Source: Chloroflexota bacterium
Lineage (GTDB): Bacteria; Chloroflexota; UBA6077
Length of the DNA stretch: 9,827 nt
Reading direction: 5' to 3'
Assembly: GCA_021788565.1 (NCBI GenBank)
Contig: JAJYKO010000129.1
Span: 1 to 9,827, forward strand
The notes beneath the pieces are model-generated. The model was not told the DNA's origin and made no database searches. It saw only the letters and a list, made by a program, of their open reading frames with translations. Position numbers and translations under genes: made by a program. Of this stretch, positions 1 to 5,665 are shown one piece after another (the first letter of the stretch is position 1; each line of letters starts with the position of its first letter).

Positions 1-460
1 GCATTACGGTGGCGCAGCCAACTTCCTCCAGCCGCCTGGCCAGCACCGGGTCGTCGTTGATGTAGGGCAACACCACGAAACCCTCGGCCACCAGTCGCTC
101 AGCAGCCTCCAGGGTGCCTATCGGATCGGGGAGCAGATACACTGGATCGGGGATGACTTCCAGCTTCACCCAATTGGATAGCCCCATCGCCCTGGCGAGT
201 TGGGCAGTTCGGACCGCCTCGTCCGCCGTCCGACAACCGGCGGTGTTAGGCAGAATGGTGTACTTGCTCCAGTCGATCTCGTCCAACAGAGTTTTCTTGT
301 TCGGGTCGCTGAGGTCCAACCTGCGGAGAGCCACGGTCACAATCTCGACCCCGGCGGCTTCGAATGCGCCGTTCATCTCCTCGAAGGTGCGGTACTTGCC
401 GGTGCCCAGGAACAGCCGGCAGTGAAACTCCTTGCCAGCGATCACCAGTTTGTCATCCAT
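1..460 (-). CDS. thiG: Thiazole synthase ThiG, N-terminal 153 codons (cut by window edge)
   Basis: ThiG condenses 1-deoxy-D-xylulose 5-phosphate, dehydroglycine (or its equivalent) and ThiS-thiocarboxylate sulfur into the thiazole phosphate of thiamin, in the cytoplasm. Reading leftward from the ATG at 460-458, the frame is open to the window edge. It shows family hallmarks: LFLGTGKY near residues 16-23, PNTAGCRTA at 71-79, the SNWVKLEVI block at 95-103 with Lys99 as the expected Schiff-base lysine, LLPDP at 109-113, and [14 protein letters not shown] at 128-141. The family is about 255-265 residues long, so roughly 40% is missing off the left edge. The start is supported by a strong AGGAGG ribosome site about 8 nt upstream. 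It lies 55 nt downstream of thiE in the same orientation, so it is presumably in the riboswitch-controlled transcript. No thiS precedes it here. Confidence 0.96.
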   Translation of the reverse strand, partial: MDDKLVIAGKEFHCRLFLGTGKYRTFEEMNGAFEAAGVEIVTVALRRLDLSDPNKKTLLDEIDWSKYTILPNTAGCRTADEAVRTAQLARAMGLSNWVKLEVIPDPVYLLPDPIGTLEAAERLVAEGFVVLPYINDDPVLARRLEEVGCATVM

Positions 461-515
461 CGTTGCTGTCCTCCTTACTAATGGCCTCTTCCCAACTGCC
501 GTCTACCGACCCCGA

Positions 516-1157
516 CTACTGGGTCGCAGATATCATCGCGCCCCACAATGCGCGTGTCGCCGCCTCCACGTCTGGTGCGGATTGGATGGCCGTGATCACG
601 GCCGCACCTGACGCGCCCGCGCTCATGACCGAGCCGGCGTTGGTCGAGTTGATCCCGCCTATGGCCACCACCGGAAGCCTCACTGCCGCTGTCACCCGTG
701 ATATCAGTTCGACGCCGGCTGGCGGTGTGCCGGGGTGCGAACGAGTCTCGAAGATAGTGCCAAGGAAGAGATAGTCGGCGCCTTCGCGCTCGGCCCGCAC
801 CGCTTCTTCAACCGCGTGAACCGAGACACCGATCAGCATGCGGTCTCCAACCACTCGCCGGGCGACCTCTACCGGGAGGCTGTTGCTTCCCAGATGGACC
901 CCATCTGCCCCCAGCGCCAGGGCCACGTCCAACCGATCGTTCACGACCAGCAGGCCTCCGCCTTCATGGACCGGCTCCAGGAGTCTCTCTCCTGTCCCCA
1001 GCAGCTCTCTTGCCGAGAGGTCCTTCTCGCGAAGTTGAACGAGCCTGACCCCAGCCGCAACCGCCACGGCAACCACACTGTGGAGCGGCCGGCCGGCGCA
1101 GGCGGTGCGGTCGGTGACCAGACAGAGTATCGGAGACTTAAGAGCAACGCGCGGCAT
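516..1157 (-). CDS. thiE: Thiamin-phosphate synthase ThiE
   Basis: ThiE joins hydroxymethylpyrimidine diphosphate to thiazole phosphate, giving thiamin phosphate and pyrophosphate. The 213-residue product has the normal length of a TIM-barrel ThiE. Visible motifs are LVQLREKDLSARELL (about residues 39-53), VVNDRLDVAL (71-80), ADGVHLG (84-90), IGVSVHA (109-115), FLGTIFETRSHPG (131-143) and VVAIGGINSTNAGSVMSAGA (163-182). The Asp of ADG and the Asp of GDRM, which correspond to the Mg-binding acids of the Bacillus enzyme as I recall it, are both present. The usual HLGQ-D-LP loop reads HLGSNSLP, a mild deviation. I prefer the ATG at 1157-1155 because GAGGTG sits just upstream of it; a GTG at 1163 would add two residues but lacks a ribosome site. 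It is first in the thi operon, behind the TPP riboswitch and terminator, and is followed by thiG after 55 nt. Confidence 0.95.
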   Translation of the reverse strand: MPRVALKSPILCLVTDRTACAGRPLHSVVAVAVAAGVRLVQLREKDLSARELLGTGERLLEPVHEGGGLLVVNDRLDVALALGADGVHLGSNSLPVEVARRVVGDRMLIGVSVHAVEEAVRAEREGADYLFLGTIFETRSHPGTPPAGVELISRVTAAVRLPVVAIGGINSTNAGSVMSAGASGAAVITAIQSAPDVEAATRALWGAMISATQ

Positions 1158-1207
1158 GCCCACCTCGCGACGGGGAGGCGGGGAGAGTGAGAGAAGGGGC
1201 GAACAAA

Positions 1208-1232
1208 TGGCCGCTCCCGTCGGGAGCGGCCA
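1208..1232 (-). terminator. Intrinsic terminator in the thi leader
   Basis: A perfect 11-bp inverted repeat (TGGCCGCTCCC / GGGAGCGGCCA) with a 3-nt loop lies between the riboswitch and thiE. Read on the minus strand, the G+C-rich stem is followed directly by TTTGTTC, a short imperfect U-tract. It sits 20-odd nt after the aptamer and about 50 nt before the thiE start. That placement favours transcription attenuation over blocking of the ribosome site. The U-tract is weak, so efficiency is uncertain. Confidence 0.75.
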
Positions 1233-1254
1233 CCGCGAATAACCACCGGATGTT

Positions 1255-1338
1255 CCGCTTCCCTACGCTGGCATTACCCAGTTCAGGTTTAGAGGGTTGG
1301 TGGCCGCGCCACCTCTCAGCAGTTTGCTCCCCTAGCAG
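1255..1338 (-). ncRNA. TPP riboswitch (THI element) aptamer
   Basis: On the minus strand the conserved core is clear: AGGGGAGC, then CTGAGAGG, a variable hairpin (GGTGGC / GCCACC), ACCC, and the diagnostic block AACCTGAACTGGGTAATGCC followed by AGCGTAGGGAAG. A closing P1 stem can be drawn between CTGCT (1338-1334) and AGCGG (1259-1255). All strongly conserved TPP-sensor segments are present and in order. The aptamer lies in the leader of thiE-thiG with a terminator hairpin after it. High thiamin pyrophosphate is therefore expected to switch the operon off. Confidence 0.96.
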
Positions 1339-1359
1339 ACCTCTATGAAATTAGTGGTT

Positions 1360-1388
1360 ATCCTAGCACGGACCTACCTCAAAGACAA
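1360..1388 (-). promoter_or_regulatory. Sigma70-like promoter of the thi operon
   Basis: Minus-strand TTGTCT (1388-1383) and TAGGAT (1365-1360) are separated by 17 nt. Transcription would begin near 1353, about 15 nt before the riboswitch aptamer, which is the expected spacing. Four of six -35 bases and four of six -10 bases match the consensus. This is a sequence-based prediction only. Confidence 0.6.
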
Positions 1389-1391
1389 GGG

Positions 1392-1420
1392 TTGACAAGC
1401 CCCAGAGGGCGCCTTATATT
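1392..1420 (+). promoter_or_regulatory. Near-consensus sigma70 promoter of the iclR-led operon
   Basis: A perfect -35 TTGACA (1392-1397) and a -10 TATATT (1415-1420) are separated by the optimal 17 nt. The predicted start is near 1427, about 80 nt before the IclR GTG start. Its -35 box lies only 3 nt from the -35 box of the divergent thi promoter, so the two polymerases would compete for the same DNA face or region. A promoter this strong suggests control by a repressor or other downstream regulation. Confidence 0.75.
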
Positions 1421-1426
1421 GTATCG

Positions 1427-1441
1427 CGGAACGAATTTTCA
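1427..1441. promoter_or_regulatory. Candidate IclR-type operator (weak)
   Basis: CGGAACGAATTTTCA lies right at the predicted transcription start of the regulator's own promoter. It agrees at about 10 of 14 defined positions with the Escherichia coli IclR box as I recall it (TGGAAATNATTTCCA). The dyad symmetry is poor, so this is only a positional candidate for autoregulation. Confidence 0.22.
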
Positions 1442-1507
1442 CTATCTGGAAGTCTTCTTGTACCGGTTTTTGTCCGCAGTCTCTTAGCCTACTGACGAGG
1501 TTGTCGG

Positions 1508-2413
1508 GTGCCGGGGCCTTCTCGAAGAAAAGTCGACGACGACTCATCCCCATCCAAGACTACCGTCCAGTCCGTCGAGCGGACCCTCGACCTGCTCGAG
1601 GCGCTGGCAGAGACCGGTGAAGTAGGGATTGCTCAGCTGAGCAACCGAGTCGGGCTGCACGCCAGCACCGTTCACCGGCTTCTGTCCACCTTGATATCGC
1701 GGGGCTACGTACGGCAGAACACCGCTACCGGACGGTACCTGTTGGGGTTGAAGCCGCTGGATATCGCCCGGGGCGTTAGGGCGCACCTGGATATGCGAAT
1801 ACAGGCGCTTCCCATTCTCCGGGATCTCATGAGGGAGAGCGGCGAGACCGCTAACCTCGCAGTGCAGAACGACCAGCACCTCGTCTACCTGGAGCAGGCT
1901 TCCAGCCCCGGTTGGATGCTCCGCATGTTCGTGCAGCCTGGTGCCCGCGCGCCCCTCCACAGCACCGCCTCTGGAAAGGTCCTGATGGCCTACATGTCGG
2001 AAGACGAACTCCTTCAGCTTCTATCTGACTATCCGCTCTCTCCTTCGGCCAGCCGAACCATTGTAGACCGGACCGTTCTCGTAGAAGAACTCCAGGAGGT
2101 GAGGAGGCAGGGCTATGCCACGGATTGGGGCGAGCAGGAGGACGGGGTCGGGTGCGTGGCGGGCCCGGTGATGGATTACACCGGCCGCGTGATCGCCGCC
2201 ATCAGCATCTCGGGCCCCTGGATTCGCATCACGCCGGAGCGGCTGGAGCAGCTGGCTCCTCTGGTGCAGGGTGCCTGCCACAAGCTGTCGGCGGATCTGG
2301 GATACAGGACTGAGGACTGGGTGCTGAGTACTGAGGACGCACGTGAGCCGCGAGGCACGACGTACAACTCACACACTCAGTCCTCGGTTCTCAGTCCTTC
2401 CGTTGATCGATAG
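1508..2413 (+). CDS. IclR-family transcriptional regulator with a repeat-derived C-terminal tail
   Basis: This is a DNA-binding regulator of a catabolic or central-carbon operon; the ligand is unknown. Residues 18-80 form the IclR winged helix-turn-helix (VQSVERTLDLLEALAE, then IAQLSNRVGLHASTVHRLL and RGYVRQN). Residues about 95-266 form the effector domain, with the hallmarks APLHSTASGKVLMA (148-161) and QGYATDWGEQEDGVGCVAGP (201-220), followed by AISISGP. The family normally ends near the LSADLGY motif at 260-266. Here about 35 extra residues follow, encoded almost wholly by a heptanucleotide inverted repeat, so the tail is probably non-functional or recently gained. The GTG start at 1508 is preceded by ACGAGG with 7-nt spacing. 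It is the first gene of the operon, 16 nt before the formyltransferase-like gene, and probably regulates itself and the genes downstream. Confidence 0.93.
   Translation: MPGPSRRKVDDDSSPSKTTVQSVERTLDLLEALAETGEVGIAQLSNRVGLHASTVHRLLSTLISRGYVRQNTATGRYLLGLKPLDIARGVRAHLDMRIQALPILRDLMRESGETANLAVQNDQHLVYLEQASSPGWMLRMFVQPGARAPLHSTASGKVLMAYMSEDELLQLLSDYPLSPSASRTIVDRTVLVEELQEVRRQGYATDWGEQEDGVGCVAGPVMDYTGRVIAAISISGPWIRITPERLEQLAPLVQGACHKLSADLGYRTEDWVLSTEDAREPRGTTYNSHTQSSVLSPSVDR
2306..2398. repeat. Inverted heptanucleotide repeat (ACTGAGG family) inside the 3' end of the IclR gene
   Basis: The left block (2309-2336) is four 7-bp units: ACTGAGG, ACTGGGT, GCTGAGT, ACTGAGG. The right block (2375-2395) is three units of the reverse complement type: ACTCAGT, CCTCGGT, TCTCAGT. 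Segments 2306-2329 and 2375-2398 can form a 24-position RNA stem with 19 Watson-Crick pairs, 4 G-U pairs and one mismatch, with a 45-nt loop. The element lies in frame within the coding region and ends 12 nt before the stop codon. Confidence 0.85.
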
Positions 2414-2429
2414 TAAGAGAGGTTAGAGC

Positions 2430-3341
2430 ATGAGGATCGCGCTAATCGGACAGGCGCCTTTCGGCGAGAAAGTGCTGGAAGCCCTGCTCAACGAGGGCGA
2501 GCAGGTCGCGGTCGTCTACGCGCCACCGGATGGGCCTGGTGGCAGGGTTGATCCACTCAAGGCAGCGGCAGAGGCCAGGGGCATTCCGTTTCGGCCGTGC
2601 GTGAATATGAAGTCGACCGAGGTGTTCGAGGACTATAAGTCCTTCGAGCCCGAACTGAACGTCATGGCTTTCGTCACGGCTTTCATCGGGATGAACATCC
2701 TGAACTACCCCAACTATGGCTCGATTCAGTACCACCCATCGCTCCTGCCCAAGCATCGTGGCGGCAGTGCCATCAACTGGGCGATCATCAAGGGTGATAC
2801 CAAGACAGGACTTTCCATTTTCTGGCCGGACGATGGTTGGGACACCGGTCCGATCCTGTTGCAGAAGGAGGTGGATATCGATCCAGACGACACTGTCGGA
2901 TCTCTTTACTTCAACAAGCTGTTCCCGATCGGCGTCGAGGGCATGGTCGAGTCCGTCAAGCTGGTTAAAGAGGGAAAAGCGCCGAAGATCGTTCAGGACC
3001 TGACCCTCGGGGAGCACGAGGACCTGTGCAAGAAGATGGTGATCAACTGGGGTGATCCCATCGATCAACTGTACAACGCGATCAGGGGATCCAACCCCTC
3101 GCCTGGCGCTGAGACCGTCTACAAGGGTGGAACGGTCAAGATTTTCGACTGCGAAAAGCGCAAGCCCGCGGCCGGTGCTGAGCCCGGCACCGTCGTCGAG
3201 GTCGCGGAGGACGGCTTCCTGGTAGCCGGCAATGGTGGCAGCATCTTCGTGAAGCGGCTTCAGCCCAAGGGTTCACCCAAGGTGAAGGCGCCGGAGTTCA
3301 TAGCTTCGGCGGGAGTCAAGGTAGGAGACAGACTCGGATAG
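2430..3341 (+). CDS. Formyltransferase-fold protein like the N-terminal 10-formyltetrahydrofolate hydrolase domain of FDH (ALDH1L)
   Basis: This 303-residue cytosolic protein has a formyl-transferase N-domain (about 1-185) and a C-terminal OB-like domain (about 205-300), the arrangement of methionyl-tRNA formyltransferase. It most resembles the hydrolase half of 10-formyltetrahydrofolate dehydrogenase: ALIGQAPFGEKV at the start, ELNVMAFVTAFI (75-86), YHPSLLPKHRGGSAINW (101-117), LSIFWPDDGWDTGPILLQKE (128-147) and DDTVGSLYFNKLFPIGVEGM (153-172). Catalytic His102 and Asp138 are 36 residues apart, the same spacing as I recall for FDH His106/Asp142, and Asn116 completes the triad. The likely substrate is 10-formyl-THF, releasing or transferring the formyl group. 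It is unlikely to be the housekeeping Fmt given its operon position. The ATG at 2430 follows AGAGAGG. The stop TAG is the first triplet of the downstream TAGC repeat array. The physiological acceptor is unknown. Confidence 0.82.
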   Translation: MRIALIGQAPFGEKVLEALLNEGEQVAVVYAPPDGPGGRVDPLKAAAEARGIPFRPCVNMKSTEVFEDYKSFEPELNVMAFVTAFIGMNILNYPNYGSIQYHPSLLPKHRGGSAINWAIIKGDTKTGLSIFWPDDGWDTGPILLQKEVDIDPDDTVGSLYFNKLFPIGVEGMVESVKLVKEGKAPKIVQDLTLGEHEDLCKKMVINWGDPIDQLYNAIRGSNPSPGAETVYKGGTVKIFDCEKRKPAAGAEPGTVVEVAEDGFLVAGNGGSIFVKRLQPKGSPKVKAPEFIASAGVKVGDRLG

Positions 3342-3468
3342 CTATTAGCAATTAGGAATTAGCTACTGGACTTCACTCCGCTTCTCGACGAGGGCAGAGA
3401 GACAGAAACCAGCAGCTGATGGCTAATAGCTGATGGCTAACAGCTAATGGCTAACAGCTAACAGCTAG
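3339..3468. repeat. TAGCTAA-family heptanucleotide arrays filling the gap before porG
   Basis: Two in-register blocks of 7-bp units are seen. The left block (3339-3366) reads TAGCTAT, TAGCAAT, TAGGAAT, TAGCTAC and begins on the stop codon of the preceding gene. The right block (3413-3468) has eight units of the (C/T)(A/G)GCT(A/G)A type, ending in CAGCTAG, whose last bases form part of the AGGAGG ribosome site of porG. Between them is a 46-nt spacer without recognisable content. AGCTATTAGC (3340-3349) is an exact reverse complement of GCTAATAGCT (3422-3431), so the blocks are in opposite orientation and could pair in the mRNA. Confidence 0.85.
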
Positions 3469-3479
3469 GAGGAGAAAGG

Positions 3480-4055
3480 ATGTCAGAAGGGATCTACGAG
3501 GTTCGCTGGCATGCCCGCGGCGGCCAGGGAGCGGTGACAGCTTCCCGCTTCTTGTCCGCGTCGGCCAGCCGCGAGAACAAGCACTTTCAGGGCTTCCCGG
3601 AATTTGGGACGGAGCGCATGGGCGCCCCGATCCAGGCGTTCACCCGACTGAGCGACAGCAGGATCTACACCCACGAGCAGGTGACATCGCCCAACGCGGT
3701 TGTGGTACTGGATCCCACCCTACTCGAGGTTGTGGACGTGACCGCTGGCCTGATGCCCGGCGGCCCTCTGATTATTAACAGTAAGAAGGCCCCTGCCGAG
3801 CTTCGCAAGGACCTGCCCGCGGGCGACTACAAGCTGTATACCGTGGACGCCGATACGATTGCCCGAGAAGAGGTTGGCCGAGTCATCACCAACACGGCCA
3901 TGGTGGGCGCGTTGGTGAAGGTCACCAGCCTGGTCAACTTCGAGGCGGTGAAGTCAGAGTTGATTGGCATGTTCGGCACGAAGTTCAAGAAGTCGGTGGT
4001 CGAGGGAAACGTCAAGGCTCTGGAGAGGGCCTACGAGGAGGTTCAGGGCGAATGA
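3480..4055 (+). CDS. porG: Pyruvate/2-oxoacid:ferredoxin oxidoreductase, gamma subunit
   Basis: This is the gamma subunit of the four-subunit 2-oxoacid:ferredoxin oxidoreductase. The complex converts a 2-oxoacid plus CoA to acyl-CoA and CO2 with reduction of ferredoxin; the gamma domain is thought to help bind CoA. The 191-residue protein has the diagnostic N-terminal glycine-rich motif RWHARGGQGAVTAS (9-22) and FPEFGTERMGAPIQAFTR (39-56), matching the family's PE-G-ER-GAPV signature. NTAMVGALVKVT (about 137-148) is the usual late motif. The length is normal for PorG. The ATG at 3480 follows AGGAGG with 7-nt spacing. The stop overlaps the start of porD by 4 nt (ATGA), indicating translational coupling. 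The order gamma-delta-alpha-beta is a common por layout. Confidence 0.94.
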   Translation: MSEGIYEVRWHARGGQGAVTASRFLSASASRENKHFQGFPEFGTERMGAPIQAFTRLSDSRIYTHEQVTSPNAVVVLDPTLLEVVDVTAGLMPGGPLIINSKKAPAELRKDLPAGDYKLYTVDADTIAREEVGRVITNTAMVGALVKVTSLVNFEAVKSELIGMFGTKFKKSVVEGNVKALERAYEEVQGE

Positions 4056-4408
4056 GCGACAGCGTACATGAAGTAAAGCCGGGTACTTTCCCGACTGCCG
4101 GTGAGATACCTCTGGGCGGCGTCATCCCCAGCAACGGCAATGGCGTTCTGAACAAGACCGGTAGCTGGCGGACTCAGCGCCCAATGTTCAACGATGCCGC
4201 CTGCACCGACTGTCTCCTGTGCTGGCTCCACTGCCCGGATGACTCCATCATCCTGGAAGAGGGCAAGGTAATGGGCATCGACGTCGACCACTGCAAAGGT
4301 TGCGGAATCTGCGCCAACGAGTGCAATTCCAAACCGGTGAAGGCTATGACCATGGCGCAGGGCGGACGCTACGAGGCGAACGAGACCTTCGCCAGGCACA
4401 CGGTGTAA
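4052..4408 (+). CDS. porD: Pyruvate/2-oxoacid:ferredoxin oxidoreductase, delta (2x[4Fe-4S] ferredoxin) subunit
   Basis: This is the electron-wiring subunit of the Por complex. It passes electrons from the TPP/proximal cluster of the beta subunit to external ferredoxin. The 118-residue product has two complete 4Fe-4S motifs: CTDCLLCWLHCP (Cys51, 54, 57, 61) and CKGCGICANECN (Cys81, 84, 87, 91). All eight ligands are present. A GSWRTQRPMFN segment (38-48) just ahead of the first cluster is characteristic of PorD. The N-terminal 35 residues are a family-typical extension. It overlaps porG by 4 nt and is followed by porA after 12 nt, so translation is likely coupled. Confidence 0.95.
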   Translation: MSDSVHEVKPGTFPTAGEIPLGGVIPSNGNGVLNKTGSWRTQRPMFNDAACTDCLLCWLHCPDDSIILEEGKVMGIDVDHCKGCGICANECNSKPVKAMTMAQGGRYEANETFARHTV

Positions 4409-4420
4409 GGAGAGCGAGCA

Positions 4421-5653
4421 ATGACGTTGACAGAAAAGCCCGCGATGGCAGTAGAGATGAAGTCCGTTCGGCAGAGGAAGGTCGTGGGCCTCACCGGCGA
4501 CGGCGCCGCTGCCGACGCGATGATGCAGATCAACCCCGACCAGGTAGCCGCCTACCCGATCACCCCCCAGACCGAGATCGTCGAGCGGTTCGCGGAGTAC
4601 GTGGCGAACGGCGAGGTCCAGACCGAGTTCGTGGCCGTTGAGAGCGAGCACAGCGCGCTGTCGGCCTGCTGCGGTGGTGCAGCGGCAGGCGGTCGTGTGA
4701 TGACCTGCACCTCCTCCCAGGGTCTCGCTCTGATGCACGAGGTGCTGTACATCGCGTCCGGCAACCGGCTCCCCATCGTCATGCCGATGGTCAATCGAAC
4801 CCTGAGTGCGCCGATCAACATTCATGGCGACCACTCCGACTCCATGGGTTCTCGCGACGCGTCCTGGATCCAGCTCTTCTGCGCCGATGCCCAGGAGATC
4901 TACGACACCACCATCATGGCCATCCGGATCGCCGAGCATCCCGACGTCAGCCTGCCGGTGATGATCTGCTTCGACGGCTTCAACGTCTCGCACGACATGG
5001 AGCGGGTCGAGATGTTGGACAAGGCAGAGGTCCAGGAGTTCATCGGCGAGAACAAGCCCGCGATCAACATGCTCGACACCGAGCACCCCATCACCATCGG
5101 CTCGCTGGTCCTTCCTCCCTTCTTCTTCGAGCACAAGCTTTCCATGATCAATGCCCTCGAGGGCTCCGTGAAGGTCATCGAGGAAGTTGGCAAGGAGTTC
5201 GAGAAGTTGACCGGCCGCGCGCAGCCCGTCATCGAGAGCTATGGAATGGAAGACGCAGAGGTAGCGGTCGTGGCCCTGAGTGGAATCGGCGGCACCGCCA
5301 CCTGGACCGCGATGAAGCTGCGGGAACAGGGAATGAAGGTCGGTGTGGTTCGTCCGCGCGTCTACCGGCCGTTCCCGGGCCAGCAGATTGCCGAGATGCT
5401 CAAGAACGTCAAGGCTGTGGCAGTGGTCGAAAAGGCCACGTCTCCAGGCGCTGCCGCCGGCCCCATTTTCGAGGACCTGGCGACCGCTCTGTACGAGCTC
5501 GATGCCCGGCCGAAGATGGTCAACTACTCTACCGGTCTTGGCGGCCGCGACACCTCCTCGGAGCAGTTCACCGCCGTCTTCGAGCGGCTTATGGGCATCG
5601 CCAAGGGTGGCCCTGTCGGCTCGCGGGTCAGCTACATCGGTGTACGGGAATAG
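4421..5653 (+). CDS. porA: Pyruvate/2-oxoacid:ferredoxin oxidoreductase, alpha subunit
   Basis: This is the alpha subunit, forming with the beta subunit the TPP active site that decarboxylates the 2-oxoacid. The 410-residue protein has a domain I pyrimidine-binding region with AAYPITPQTEIVERFAEY (43-60), FVAVESEHSALSACCGGAAA (70-89), TSSQGLALMHEVLYIASGNR (97-116), VNRTLSAPINIHGDHSD (124-140) and SRDASWIQL (144-152). Domain II (about 278-380) starts at AEVAVVALSGIGGTA and includes VRPRVYRPFPG (310-320). The YPITP loop and VESEH stretch are as in pyruvate enzymes. This argues for pyruvate, but other small 2-oxoacids (glyoxylate, oxalate, 2-oxobutyrate) cannot be excluded. The ATG at 4421 follows a GGAGAG site; an alternative ATG lies at residue 9. 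The stop is 12 nt before porB. Confidence 0.95.
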   Translation: MTLTEKPAMAVEMKSVRQRKVVGLTGDGAAADAMMQINPDQVAAYPITPQTEIVERFAEYVANGEVQTEFVAVESEHSALSACCGGAAAGGRVMTCTSSQGLALMHEVLYIASGNRLPIVMPMVNRTLSAPINIHGDHSDSMGSRDASWIQLFCADAQEIYDTTIMAIRIAEHPDVSLPVMICFDGFNVSHDMERVEMLDKAEVQEFIGENKPAINMLDTEHPITIGSLVLPPFFFEHKLSMINALEGSVKVIEEVGKEFEKLTGRAQPVIESYGMEDAEVAVVALSGIGGTATWTAMKLREQGMKVGVVRPRVYRPFPGQQIAEMLKNVKAVAVVEKATSPGAAAGPIFEDLATALYELDARPKMVNYSTGLGGRDTSSEQFTAVFERLMGIAKGGPVGSRVSYIGVRE

Positions 5654-5665
5654 GAGAGATAAACG

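Noticed and set aside
114..774. Plus-strand open frames across the thiE/thiG region
   Set aside because: They are antisense to well-supported thiE and thiG, with no plausible ribosome sites or motifs.
1239..1361. ATAACCAC / GTGGTTAT inverted repeat (1239-1246 and 1354-1361) as an outer stem enclosing the riboswitch
   Set aside because: The 1354-1361 arm overlaps the predicted -10 element and transcription start, so most of it would not be in the RNA; the 8-bp match is probably chance or DNA-level only.
2430..3341. Calling this gene housekeeping methionyl-tRNA formyltransferase (fmt)
   Set aside because: The fold is shared, but the AELNV-type stretch, SAINW and DDGWDTG-LLQKE signatures are closer to the 10-formyl-THF dehydrogenase hydrolase domain, and no def or other translation gene is adjacent.
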